From Longispora albida DSM 44784 (GTDB lineage Bacteria > Actinomycetota > Actinomycetes > Mycobacteriales > Micromonosporaceae), in NCBI RefSeq assembly GCF_000379825.1, contig NZ_KB903838.1:1046-65045 (forward strand): 64,000 bases of DNA, written 5' to 3'. Below are positions 29,093 to 37,402 of this stretch, piece after piece. The position numbers and the translations under genes are program-made. A model generated the notes under the pieces. That model was not told the DNA's origin. It was given only the letters and a program-made list of their open reading frames with translations, and made no database searches. Positions within the stretch are counted from its first letter, which is position 1. The number at the start of each line of letters is the position of its first letter.

Positions 29093-30036
29093 GCCAGATT
29101 CCCCGCGCGCCAGGCCCGGTAGGCCGGCCGCTGGGCTGCCACGTCCTCGTACCAGGCGTGCAGCCGTTCCGTCAGCTCACCGGCCAGCCCGGCGGCCGGG
29201 CAGTCCCGCCGCCAGGCGAGCAGGAGCCGGCGTCGCAGCGGGGCACCGGCCAGCGGCACGGCGCGCACGCCCGGCAGCTCGTACGTCGTCGGATACAGCC
29301 CGCAGACGACGGTGCCGGTGACGACGAGCGCGGCTGAGGCCGACGAGTCGGTCGTCCAGTGCCGCACGCGCGGAGTGAACCCGGCGTCCGCGCAGGCCCG
29401 CTGGAAACTCGCGTGGAGCCCGCCGTCGTCGAGCTGCGGCATCGCCCAGTCCATGCTGGACAGCTGGCCGAGGTTGATCTCGCGCCGGGCGGCGAGCGGG
29501 TGCCCGTCGGCCAGCGCGGCGAAGATGGGCTCGCTGCGCAGCACCGCACGGTCCAGTGTGGACGGCAGGCGGACGTCGAAGCCGGGGAACTCGTGCAGCA
29601 CAGCCAGATCGAGCTGCCCGGCGGCCAGCAGGTCGACCAGGCGGCTGACCAGCCGGTGCCCGTGGCTGGTCACCGGGCCGCCGGACAGCGCGCCGGCCAC
29701 CGGTACGAGGGCGTCGGTGTAGGCGCCGAGCACGCCGCCGACCCGCAGCGGGGGATCGGGGCGGCGCGCGGTGAGGATCTCCTGCGTGCCGGCCCACAGC
29801 TCGTCGACATCGGCGAGCACGGCGCGGGCCTGCGCGAGCGTCTCCGTACCGGGGGCGCTGGGCTCCACGCCCTGAGCCGTCCGGACGAACACCGCGTACC
29901 CCAGGGCCTCCTCGATCCGGTGCAGCTGCCGGGTGAGGGCCGGCTGGGCGATCCGCAGCCTGGCCGCCGCCCGCCGGATGCTGCCGGCCTCGGCGATCGT
30001 GACCAGGATCCGCAGGTGCCTGAGGTCGATCCGCAC
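29077..30036 (-). CDS. LysR-type transcriptional regulator
   Basis: GTG 30036 is preferred: GAGGGGG lies 5-6 bases upstream and the protein begins MRIDLRHLRILVTIAEAGSIRRAAARL, the family N-terminus. An ATG at 30066 would add ten residues. The helix-turn-helix spans ~15-60 and a periplasmic-binding-like effector domain ~90-290. The final segment ERLHAWYEDV is common in actinobacterial LysR proteins. Its target is unknown; the only adjacent genes are the truncated LysR and a divergent region without an obvious catabolic gene. Confidence 0.87.
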   Translation of the reverse strand: MRIDLRHLRILVTIAEAGSIRRAAARLRIAQPALTRQLHRIEEALGYAVFVRTAQGVEPSAPGTETLAQARAVLADVDELWAGTQEILTARRPDPPLRVGGVLGAYTDALVPVAGALSGGPVTSHGHRLVSRLVDLLAAGQLDLAVLHEFPGFDVRLPSTLDRAVLRSEPIFAALADGHPLAARREINLGQLSSMDWAMPQLDDGGLHASFQRACADAGFTPRVRHWTTDSSASAALVVTGTVVCGLYPTTYELPGVRAVPLAGAPLRRRLLLAWRRDCPAAGLAGELTERLHAWYEDVAAQRPAYRAWRAGNLACTWS

Positions 30037-30209
30037 GGGCGCCCCCTCGCACATCGGCTGTGCCACGGCTGTCGGCAGGGCTGAGATTACGACCGGGTGT
30101 ACCGCCGGACAAGGCCAGATGCCAGTTCTTCAGGCAAGCTTATGGATTTGCTGCCCTCAGTGGACGCTTCCTGCCGGAGCGTGACAGAACACCCAGCTCG
30201 CGGGCGTGT

Positions 30210-30509
30210 TCAGGAACGGCTGCGCCTGCGGTACAGCAGGTATCCGCCGCCGGCTGTGAGCACGAACGCGCCCAGGCACAGCCACGGCTTGGCGCCGCTG
30301 CCACCGGAGCCGCTCCTGCGGTCGTCATCGTCCGAACTGGAGCCGGAACCGGAGCCGCTGCCCCCTCGGTAGGGGACGCTGTGGCCACTGCCGGAGCGGC
30401 CGCTGCTGCCGCCCTTGGCGCCACCGCCGCCGCCCTTGGCGAGCGCCGGCACGGGTACAAGAAGAAGGGCAAGGACCATGAGCAGAGCGAGACCTAACCG
30501 ACCGCGCAT
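30210..30509 (-). CDS. small cell-surface protein, Gly/Ser-rich with C-terminal TM
   Basis: This 99-residue protein has a signal peptide (1-24, PVPALA), a Gly/Ser/Asp-rich linker (25-73), and a C-terminal hydrophobic helix followed by RRRSRS. That is the layout of a sortase-type anchor without an LPxTG motif, so it is more likely a single-pass membrane protein. GAACACCC (30187-30194) and GGGCGTGTTC (30202-30211) form a weak hairpin at its end. The function is unknown. Confidence 0.6.
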   Translation of the reverse strand: MRGRLGLALLMVLALLLVPVPALAKGGGGGAKGGSSGRSGSGHSVPYRGGSGSGSGSSSDDDDRRSGSGGSGAKPWLCLGAFVLTAGGGYLLYRRRSRS

Positions 30510-30765
30510 CAGCGCGTCAACCCCCGTTGAAGATCAGGCGCCCACCAGGGCGCGTGTCCTCTCAGGATGAGGCGCGGCTCCGGGCTGGTCAACGCCGGAT
30601 CGCGGACATCACGTTCTGGAGCTGGGAAGGCGGTCCGGCGGAAACACCGGCAGAACGCTGTCCAGGATCCGGGTTCAAGCAGGTGGCTGACAGTGCGGCT
30701 GGCGGACCTGGTACAGGATGTCGGGGCACCCCGGAAAGGCCGGGATCGACAGTTTGGGGGGAACC

Positions 30766-30939
30766 ATGAGCGTGACCGACACAGCGAGCCGCCCCGTGCT
30801 CGGCAGCCTGACCTGCGAGTACTGCGAGGATCCACTGCGCGTGGACGCGATCTGGGGGCCGGTGCACGGCCACGGCGGATACCTGTGCCTGGGTGCGGAC
30901 GGCGAGCCGCTGTCCACTCCGGCCACGCCCCGCGCGTGA
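30766..30939 (+). CDS. 57-residue CxxC/His protein
   Basis: A small ORF begins at ATG 30766, a few bases after a GGGGGGA tract. It contains CEYC (17 residues in) and GPVHGHGGYLC, so two Cys, two His and a third Cys could bind one zinc ion. No family is recognised. A strong terminator follows at 31020-31080. The region 30510-30765 before it shows no other gene. The ribosome-binding site and terminator support expression. Confidence 0.5.
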   Translation: MSVTDTASRPVLGSLTCEYCEDPLRVDAIWGPVHGHGGYLCLGADGEPLSTPATPRA

Positions 30940-30968
30940 CCCTGCCCAAGCTGTCGCAGGCCTGAAGC

Positions 30969-30999
30969 ACGCGTTCGAGCGCGCGTGGCTCGAACGCGT
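30969..30999. repeat. 12-bp perfect inverted repeat
   Basis: ACGCGTTCGAGC (30969-30980) and GCTCGAACGCGT (30988-30999) flank a 7-base GC loop. No U-tract follows. It may be an operator, or the first of two hairpins ending the small-gene transcript. Confidence 0.6.
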
Positions 31000-31019
31000 C
31001 GCAATCCCGGTCCGCTCGT

Positions 31020-31080
31020 GGCCCCGGGCTCCGTCGCCACCGTGACGGCGCCCGGGGCCGGTGGCTGGGCCTTTTCGTTT
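31020..31080 (+). terminator. terminator with T-rich tail
   Basis: GGCCCCGGGC (31020-31029) pairs with GCCCGGGGCC (31050-31059); inside, CCGTC pairs with GACGG. The tail CTTTTCGTTT (31071-31080) is the best U-tract in the window. It ends transcription from the left, directly before the stop of the convergent PhzF-like gene. Confidence 0.8.
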
Positions 31081-31924
31081 AAGCGTTGACGCTGGCTGCG
31101 CCGCCGGCTTGCACGGCGAGGCCGGCGGTGGTGCGGCTGGCCGTCGCCGTGATGGTGGCCGGGGCGCCGAGCGAGTCGCCCATGTCGGACGTGACAGTGG
31201 CGGTTCCGTCCCGGCTGGCCAGGTACCCGGCAAGGCAGGCCGTGCTGTTCGCGTTGGCGATGTCCTCGGGCACGCCGATCGAAGGGGCGAACATCCGCGC
31301 TGCGGTACGGCCGGTGGGGGACGGGACTGTGTAGACGTAGCAGCCGAGGAGTCCACTGTGGTCACACGCCGCGCGTAGCTGGTCCGGGTCGGGGGCGAGG
31401 CTGTCCAGGACCGGCCGGCTGGGGACCGGCACGAGGAGCCTTGGCCTGCCGGCAGAGGCGACGCACAGGTCTTCCGTGACGAGGTTTCGGCTTCCGAGTC
31501 CGAGGGCGCTCAGGATCGCGAGCACGGCCGGGGTGTCACGGGCGGGCTGAAGCGTGACGGGACCCGGGTCGAAGGTGGCGGAGTACTGTCCAGCCGCAGC
31601 CGTGGCCTGGCCGGTGAAGAGGCGTCCGCCAGCCCGGAGCATCGTGGTGTATTCGCTGGTACCGGCCTCGGCCGCCAGATGCGCGAGCGCCGCGACGGTA
31701 CCGTGGCCGCACGCCGGCAGCTCTCCCGTCGCCGTGTAGAACCGGAGCGAGACGGCGTCGCCGGCGCGCGAGACGAAGACAGCGTGCGAGGTCCCCGACC
31801 GGACGGGCACAGCGCGGCGCTGATCCTCGCTCAGGTCCGGGTCCTCCGCCAGGACGGCGGTCGGGCTGCCGCCCAGGCCATCACGCAGGCAGGCGTTGAC
31901 GATCGCGACGGCCGGGCGGGACAT
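31079..31924 (-). CDS. PhzF-family isomerase-like protein with altered active site
   Basis: This 281-residue protein starts at ATG 31924. The diaminopimelate-epimerase/PhzF fold is indicated by VRLxFYTATGELPACGHGTVAALAHL-type motifs in the first half and FAPSIGVPEDIANANST in the second. In PhzF proteins a catalytic Glu lies in an NxSETxF motif. Here the segment is SGTSHAVF, with His47 at the Glu position, and the early GNP motif is GSP. The fold seems intact but acid/base chemistry may differ or be lost. Its substrate is unknown and no phenazine genes are nearby. Confidence 0.75.
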   Translation of the reverse strand: MSRPAVAIVNACLRDGLGGSPTAVLAEDPDLSEDQRRAVPVRSGTSHAVFVSRAGDAVSLRFYTATGELPACGHGTVAALAHLAAEAGTSEYTTMLRAGGRLFTGQATAAAGQYSATFDPGPVTLQPARDTPAVLAILSALGLGSRNLVTEDLCVASAGRPRLLVPVPSRPVLDSLAPDPDQLRAACDHSGLLGCYVYTVPSPTGRTAARMFAPSIGVPEDIANANSTACLAGYLASRDGTATVTSDMGDSLGAPATITATASRTTAGLAVQAGGAASVNA

Positions 31925-31951
31925 CGGCCCATCGTAACCAGCTTCTTCATG

Positions 31952-32044
31952 GGGCCGGCCGGCTCCGTCAGGCAGACGCGGAGCCGGCCGGCCCTCAACA
32001 GCGGGCAGGGGACGGGACATGGTTGGAGGAGGACCGTCCCCTGC
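31952..32044 (-). terminator. two hairpins after the wall hydrolase gene
   Basis: Hairpin A: GGGCCGGCCGGCTCCG (31952-31967) with CGGAGCCGGCCGGCCC (31979-31994), a 16-bp perfect stem. Hairpin B: GCAGGGGACGG (32005-32015) with CCGTCCCCTGC (32034-32044), an 11-bp perfect stem. Both lie just beyond the stop of the minus-strand M23 gene. Confidence 0.75.
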
Positions 32045-32076
32045 CGGCTTCTGGGGTCGTGTGTCCCGGTGTCCAG

Positions 32077-34167
32077 TCAGCCTCCCTTGGGGTCGTCGCC
32101 GAGTGGGGCGCCACGGCCGCGCATCCACGCGACCGGGTCGAGGGGTGCCCCGTCGAGCCGTACCTCGAAGTGGAGGTGCGGCCCGGAGCTGTTGCCACTG
32201 CTGCCGACCACGCCGAGCTGCTGGCCGGCGCCGACCTGGTCGCCCGGCCGCACGACCGGCCGCCTGCCCAGGTGGCAGTACCGGGTGACCAGCCCGGCAC
32301 CATGCTCGATGTCCACGTACCAGCCGCAGCCCGACACGGCCGGCGACCCGTCCACATCACAGTTCCCCGTGGACGCGTTGCACACGACGGCGAGCACCGT
32401 ACCGCTGGCGGCGGCCAGCACCGGCGCGCCACGAGCCGCGCCCAGGTCCACGCCGTGATGGCCGGGCCGCTCGTGCGTGTGGAACCCGGACACGACCGGC
32501 GCGCCGACCGGCACCACCCAGCCGGGCGGCACGCACGACACGGTGACCAGTACCGACACGGCCTGCCGGGCCTGCGTCTCGTGTTTGCCGTACGCGTCGG
32601 GGAACGCGCTGCGCTGCACGGCCTGCGCCGCCTGGCTCAGCGGCAGGTCCTGCCAGCCGGGGACGCGCAGGAGGGCCTGGTAGAACTGCCCGGCCGCGTA
32701 CTCGGGCCGCATCACGTCAGCCGGAGCGCCCCACCCCGTGGCCGGCCGCTGCTGGAACAGGCCGAGCGAGTCGTGGTCCGCCCCGGTGCCCTCCCGGGTC
32801 AGCGCGAGGGACTCCGGGTAGGTCTCGTTGGCGAGGTTGCGCAGCGAGGACTCCTGGATCGCGGTGGCGACCCCGATCACCAGCCCGCGCTCCGGGATAC
32901 CCATCTGCCGTCCCACCTGGACGATCGTGGCCGCGTTGGCGGCCTGGACATCCGTCAGGCCCGGCACGGCCGCCTGGCATCCGGTGCCCTCGGCCGTCGC
33001 CAGCGGAACAGGCCCGGGTGCTGGCGGCGGCGTGGGCGGCAGGTCAGGGTTCTCTTTCTTCGTACGCTCCAGCTTCTCCTTCGCCGCCGTCGCCGCACCC
33101 GTGCTGGCAGCCAGTCTCCGCTGCGCGGCAGTCAGCGCCGCCTCGGCCTCGGCCAGCCCGGCCTCGGCCGCCGCGACGTCGAGCGCGAGTGTCCTGGCCT
33201 GGTCGAGCTGGCCGTTCACGCCGTACTGCCGCAGGTCCTGGTAACCGGTGCCCTGGTAGAGCTGCCCGGCGACCTTGCCGAGGGCGGCCCGGACCTGGCT
33301 GAGCCTGTCCTCGCAGCGCTGGACCGTCCCCTCGGCAGCCTGCACCGCCGCCGCATCGGCGACCCGGGTCGCCTCGGCGTCGTCGGCCTCCTTCTGGGCC
33401 CCGGCGATGAGCGCCCGCCGCCGTTCGTTCTCCGCCACGGTGGGATCGGGCCGCGGGACTTCCTCGTCCGTTCCCTCCTCGGGCACCGACCCGGCGGGCC
33501 GCACCGGCTGCACAGGCCCGATCCGCCTGGGCCACGTGCCGGACGGCGCGACGACAGCACCCGAAGCCGGCGCGGACGGTGAAACCGCAGGCTGCGCCGC
33601 CGGAGTAGGCGAACTAACCGTCCCAGGCTCGGCTGACTGCCCACTCCGCGAAGGTGAAGGCGCTGCCGAGGGCGAAGGCTCGGGTGTGGGTGATGGCGGC
33701 TGCGCGCTGGCCGACGGCGTTGGCGCGGGTGCTGGCGTTGGCGATGAGGCCGGAGCTGGCGAGGGCGTCGGAGACGTCGGCGCCGGGTCCGGTGCTGGCA
33801 CCGGAGGCGCAGGGTCCTCAGTGGACGGTTGCGGGCCCGGGGCTGGCTCCTCGACCGGTGGCGGCTCTTCCTGCGAAGCAGGCGGCGGTGGCGGCGGCTC
33901 AGCGGCAGCCGGTTCTGGTTCCGGTTCCGGCTGCGGTTCCGGCTCGGGCGCTGGCTCGGGTTCCGGCTCGGGCTCGGGTGAAGCGGCGGGAACTGGCGGG
34001 GCCGGCTCGGTTTCCGGGGCGGGTGCCGGGGCCGGCGCGGGCGGGGTGGTGCCGGCCGGTGCTGGGGCAGGGCCCGGGGTGGAGTCCGCCGCGGCCGGGG
34101 CGCCGGGCAGCAGGAGCGCCGCGCACAGCGCGACGCCGAGCGTGCCTTGCCGAGCTAAGCCTGCCAT
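32077..34167 (-). CDS. secreted wall hydrolase: Pro-rich linker, coiled coil, lysozyme-like and M23 domains
   Basis: This 696-residue exported protein has a signal peptide (1-27), a ~190-residue Pro/Ala/Glu linker, a coiled coil (~240-370), a lysozyme-like/transglycosylase region (about 395-540: IGVATAIQESSLRNL, DHDSLGLFQQRP, YAAGQFYQALL) and a C-terminal M23 endopeptidase. The M23 zinc ligands are visible as HHGVDLG and HLHFE. It should cut both glycan and peptide bonds of peptidoglycan. The early coiled coil is like RipA/CwlO-type hydrolases, where it mediates autoinhibition. ATG 34167 has GGGAGG upstream inside a hairpin. Confidence 0.9.
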   Translation of the reverse strand: MAGLARQGTLGVALCAALLLPGAPAAADSTPGPAPAPAGTTPPAPAPAPAPETEPAPPVPAASPEPEPEPEPAPEPEPQPEPEPEPAAAEPPPPPPASQEEPPPVEEPAPGPQPSTEDPAPPVPAPDPAPTSPTPSPAPASSPTPAPAPTPSASAQPPSPTPEPSPSAAPSPSRSGQSAEPGTVSSPTPAAQPAVSPSAPASGAVVAPSGTWPRRIGPVQPVRPAGSVPEEGTDEEVPRPDPTVAENERRRALIAGAQKEADDAEATRVADAAAVQAAEGTVQRCEDRLSQVRAALGKVAGQLYQGTGYQDLRQYGVNGQLDQARTLALDVAAAEAGLAEAEAALTAAQRRLAASTGAATAAKEKLERTKKENPDLPPTPPPAPGPVPLATAEGTGCQAAVPGLTDVQAANAATIVQVGRQMGIPERGLVIGVATAIQESSLRNLANETYPESLALTREGTGADHDSLGLFQQRPATGWGAPADVMRPEYAAGQFYQALLRVPGWQDLPLSQAAQAVQRSAFPDAYGKHETQARQAVSVLVTVSCVPPGWVVPVGAPVVSGFHTHERPGHHGVDLGAARGAPVLAAASGTVLAVVCNASTGNCDVDGSPAVSGCGWYVDIEHGAGLVTRYCHLGRRPVVRPGDQVGAGQQLGVVGSSGNSSGPHLHFEVRLDGAPLDPVAWMRGRGAPLGDDPKGG

Positions 34168-34174
34168 CCGTGTC

Positions 34175-34199
34175 CTCCCAGCTCAGAGCCTCCTGGGAG
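34175..34199 (-). promoter_or_regulatory. hairpin over the ribosome-binding site of the wall hydrolase gene
   Basis: CTCCCAG (34175-34181) and CTGGGAG (34193-34199) are complementary. On the transcribed strand the 3' arm supplies GGGAG of the GGGAGGACACGG-ATG initiation site, so folding would hide it. A second AGGAGG lies in the loop. Confidence 0.45.
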
Positions 34200-34253
34200 C
34201 AACCACGCTATGCATTGCGACCGGTATCTGGGAACAGCCCGATTGACACGGAT

Positions 34254-34268
34254 TGGCAACACTTGCCA
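34254..34268. promoter_or_regulatory. palindromic operator candidate TGGCAA-N3-TTGCCA
   Basis: A perfect 6+6 palindrome in the divergent region between the wall hydrolase (minus) and Asp-box protein (plus) genes. TTGACA at 34243-34248 just upstream could be a -35 element. The regulator is unknown. Confidence 0.4.
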
Positions 34269-34342
34269 GCCGGCCTACCGCACATTCCGGGCATTCTGGG
34301 AAGGGGTGTCGTGACCTCCGCCCCGCTGGCTACCCTCGCGGG

Positions 34343-35398
34343 GTGCGGCGTTCCCGGCTTGCCCTCCTGCTCGCGCTTCTCGCCGTCCTGCCACTCGGCT
34401 CGGCGGCCCCACCCGGGCCGGCGGCCTCCGCCGAACGGCCGGCCTGGCGCGAGGCCGTCCTGCCACGCTCGGGTACCACCGTGACGGTCGCCGATGTCGT
34501 GGCCTGTTCCGGCGGCTGGTACGTGACGGGGCGGGACGGGGAGGGTCCGGCCGCCTGGTACTCCGCCGACGGCCGCACCTTCACCGCCGTCCCGCTCGCC
34601 CCGGTCACCGTCTACGGCCCGCGGCACCTCCTCTACTCGGCCGCCTGCACGGGTGACCGCCTCGCCGTCCTCGGGGCCGCGCCGGGCGGAGCACACGGGA
34701 AGCCGCGGACGAGTACCTGGTACCTGAAGGGCGGCACGCTGGCCGAGAAGGAGGCGCCGGTCGAGTTGTTCGGCGGGCCACGGGAGGCTGGCATCTTCCG
34801 GATCACGGCCGGGCCGGGCGGGTTCCTGGTCGCCGGGAACCACCCGGGTGCGACGGCCTGGCTGTCTGCGGACGGTGTGGACTTCCGGCTGGCCCCGGCC
34901 GAGGAGAACCGGATGGCGATCGATGGCGCGGTGCTACCGGACGGCTGGGTCCTGGCTGGTGATGAGGTGTGGCGCTCCGCCGACGGTACAAAATGGACTG
35001 TGGAGAAAGCCCCGGTGGCCGTGCAGCGGCTTGCCTGGGGTGATGGGCAGTTGCTGGCCGCCGGGGTGATCGGGCGAACCTTCGAGCTGTGGGCGGCGTC
35101 CCGGGGAGGTGCCTGGCGCCGGCTCGCCGCCTTCGGCCAGGTCGGCGGCGAGACACCCGCCCGTGTCCTGGCGCTGTCCACTGTGCCCGGTGGTGATGTC
35201 TACCTCACCACCGGCTCGGGCACACAGCTGCGCCTGTGGCGCTGGCGGGCGGGCGTGATCACCGAACTGGTCCTGCCGGACCCGGTGAACCTCCGGCACG
35301 AGCCCGGCGCGCTGCTGCCCCTCGCGGCCGGACCGGGCCAGCTCGCAGTCGCCTCCCGCGACGGCCGGATCAGTTTCCTGTCACTGGCGAGCCGCTAG
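34343..35398 (+). CDS. secreted Asp-box (BNR-like) beta-propeller protein
   Basis: GTG 34343 gives 351 residues with a signal peptide (RRSRLALLLALLAVLPLG to ~30). At least three Asp-box-like motifs occur: YSADGRTF, LSADGVDF and RSADGTKW. These mark beta-propeller blades as in sialidases and photosystem assembly proteins. No sialidase catalytic set (Arg triad, FRIP) is visible, so a non-catalytic binding role is likely. It overlaps the convergent four-TM gene by 18 bases. Confidence 0.65.
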   Translation: MRRSRLALLLALLAVLPLGSAAPPGPAASAERPAWREAVLPRSGTTVTVADVVACSGGWYVTGRDGEGPAAWYSADGRTFTAVPLAPVTVYGPRHLLYSAACTGDRLAVLGAAPGGAHGKPRTSTWYLKGGTLAEKEAPVELFGGPREAGIFRITAGPGGFLVAGNHPGATAWLSADGVDFRLAPAEENRMAIDGAVLPDGWVLAGDEVWRSADGTKWTVEKAPVAVQRLAWGDGQLLAAGVIGRTFELWAASRGGAWRRLAAFGQVGGETPARVLALSTVPGGDVYLTTGSGTQLRLWRWRAGVITELVLPDPVNLRHEPGALLPLAAGPGQLAVASRDGRISFLSLASR

Positions 35399-37402
35399 GT
35401 CCATCGACGGGAGCGCGGCAACGGCCAGCCTGCGGCGCAACCGTTCGTCCCGCCGGGCGATCCAGTCGCGGCCCTCGGCCGCCACACCCTCCAGGATGTG
35501 CAGGACGCCGCTGATGCCGGAGCTGTCGAGCGCCAGCTGGTACAGGCTGGTTTCCGTGTCGGCCTCGCCCGCCAGGTCGGCGTCGAAGCTCTCCACGTGG
35601 ACGTGGATGGCCTCGTCGTTGATCAGGCGCAGCCGGAAGGACGGCTCCTTGCCCGCGACATCGACGTGCACGGAGGCCACCACGTCGTAGCGGTACTCGC
35701 GCCTCGTGAGCACGGTCAGCTCACCCGTCGTGAAGTGCAGCTTTGCGGTGACCTGCCACACGCCGCCGCTCGTGAGCAGCAGCATGATGAGCTTGTACAC
35801 CGAGTAGCGGGCCGGGCCGCCTTCCACCCGGGCCTTGTTGCAGCCCCGTACAGCCTCCTCGAGGATCGGGTGCCCGATGACGTCCCGGTTCGCCAGGCCG
35901 TGCTGCTGCATCGCGAGCCGCTTCAGCGCGAGCTTGTCGGCATGGAGCCAGGCCGCCATCTCGGGGTCGTCGGGCCGGTCGGCCAGCCTGGCCTTCCAGC
36001 GGCGCAACTCGCCCTCTGCCGTCGCCATCCGCTCGGCGTACTCTGCCGCGTCGTCGCGTGACCGGTGGTCCTCCGCGAACAGCCGCCATCCAGCCCGCAT
36101 GCCGATCAGCGCGCCTGCCGTGATCAGTACCATGACCGCCAGTCCCGAAACGGGGTCGGCGATCAGGGTCGCGACCAGAGACCAGAGCCCGCCCGTGGCC
36201 AGTGCAGCCCCGCCCGTGACGCACAGCAGCCGCGTCGCCCCGGGGACCTGGTACCGGCTCCGGTACGCGTGCAGCGTCCCCGCCTGCCACTGCTGCCTGA
36301 GCTCCCGGATCCGGAACCTGATCAGCCAGCGCACCCTGGCCGCGGGGATGCGCCGCTCGCGGTACTGCTCAAGGATCTCGTCCCTCAGGTACCTGCGGAT
36401 TCCGGCCGTGGCCTCGGCGCAGCCCGGGACGTCCTCCAGGACACGCCGCGTGTAGTACTTGAACATCTGGTTCACCTGGCTGGTGAAGCCGTCGGCCGGG
36501 GCGCGCCGGGTGGCCCGGTCGGACGGCTTGCGGTACCGGCGCTCCAGGAGCGCGAGCCGCTCGGCGCAGTACCGCCAGGTCATGCCGTGCCAGGCGAACA
36601 GGTACCCGCCGAAGGCGCTGAGCACCAGGGCGGTCAGGCTCTTCGTCTGGCCGTCCCTGGCGAGTACCAGACCGGCGAGGAACAGGCCGAAGCCCAGCAG
36701 GGCCGCCCCGAGCCAGGCCGCAGGGCCGAGATACCGCGAGGACTGGGGCGGTACGGGCTTGCGGGCACGCGGGGACGCTGGGTCGGCTTCGAAGTACTTC
36801 GAGGCCCGGTCCTTACGCCCGCCAGCGAACCGCTGCTCCAGGATGTGGTCGAAGGCCGCCGCCAGGTGCCGGTCCTCATCCACGCCGTCCAGCATCACCT
36901 GGAGGTGACGGAGGATGAGGTCGCGATGGCCGGCGGGCAGCGCGTCGAGGCCGGCGAGGACCTCTGGCAGTTCCTCGGCGTCTCCGCCTGCCTCCCGGCT
37001 GCCCAGCACCCGGGCCAGCCGGTTGACCACGCCGAGCGCGGGACCCCAGCTGCCGCCCTGGACACCGGCCCCGAGCGTGAACGCGTCGCACAGCCGGGCA
37101 TGCTCGGCCACGCTCAGCTGGTCGAGCGACCGGCCACTCAGGAGGGAGAGCACCCAGTGCAGGCAGCTCTCCGCGCTGAGCCAGCCGCCCCGCACAGCCT
37201 CGGCGATCAGCGGCTCAGCCTGCCGGGGAACGCCGCTGGCCAGCCAGAACTTCCCCGCGTTGTACTGCTGCTGTGGCTGCTGCCCTGGTGCGGCCTGGTA
37301 GATGTGCACCTCGCCGTGCAGGGTCGTGATCTGGGCGCCGTGGTTGTCCTGGGCGTGGTTGAGCCCGCCAGCGGCTGCGGGACGCTCCTGCGGAGTGTCC
37401 AT
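35381..37402 (-). CDS. four-TM protein of candidate conflict operon
   Basis: The protein has about 673 residues, starting at ATG 37402 inside the upstream stop (GTGATGG). The N-terminus has a Gly/Asn/His segment LNHAQDNHGAQITTLHGEVHIYQ (in two parts: residues ~14-25 and 26-37). A helical region (50-195) with EHARLCDAF follows. TM helix pairs lie at about 228-275 and 391-437, with a basic cytosolic segment between (VNQMFKYYTRRVLEDVPGC). The C-terminal ~150 residues form a beta-rich domain with LHFTTGELTVLTRREYRYD. No family is recognised with confidence. It may be a membrane-disrupting or scaffold component acting with the nucleoside phosphorylase-like protein. Confidence 0.65.
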   Translation of the reverse strand: MDTPQERPAAAGGLNHAQDNHGAQITTLHGEVHIYQAAPGQQPQQQYNAGKFWLASGVPRQAEPLIAEAVRGGWLSAESCLHWVLSLLSGRSLDQLSVAEHARLCDAFTLGAGVQGGSWGPALGVVNRLARVLGSREAGGDAEELPEVLAGLDALPAGHRDLILRHLQVMLDGVDEDRHLAAAFDHILEQRFAGGRKDRASKYFEADPASPRARKPVPPQSSRYLGPAAWLGAALLGFGLFLAGLVLARDGQTKSLTALVLSAFGGYLFAWHGMTWRYCAERLALLERRYRKPSDRATRRAPADGFTSQVNQMFKYYTRRVLEDVPGCAEATAGIRRYLRDEILEQYRERRIPAARVRWLIRFRIRELRQQWQAGTLHAYRSRYQVPGATRLLCVTGGAALATGGLWSLVATLIADPVSGLAVMVLITAGALIGMRAGWRLFAEDHRSRDDAAEYAERMATAEGELRRWKARLADRPDDPEMAAWLHADKLALKRLAMQQHGLANRDVIGHPILEEAVRGCNKARVEGGPARYSVYKLIMLLLTSGGVWQVTAKLHFTTGELTVLTRREYRYDVVASVHVDVAGKEPSFRLRLINDEAIHVHVESFDADLAGEADTETSLYQLALDSSGISGVLHILEGVAAEGRDWIARRDERLRRRLAVAALPSMDLAARQ

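Noticed and set aside
34168-34342. c-di-AMP (ydaO-type) riboswitch before the wall-hydrolase gene
   Set aside because: Such riboswitches are common before actinobacterial wall hydrolases, so I looked, but the leader is too short and the conserved core is absent.
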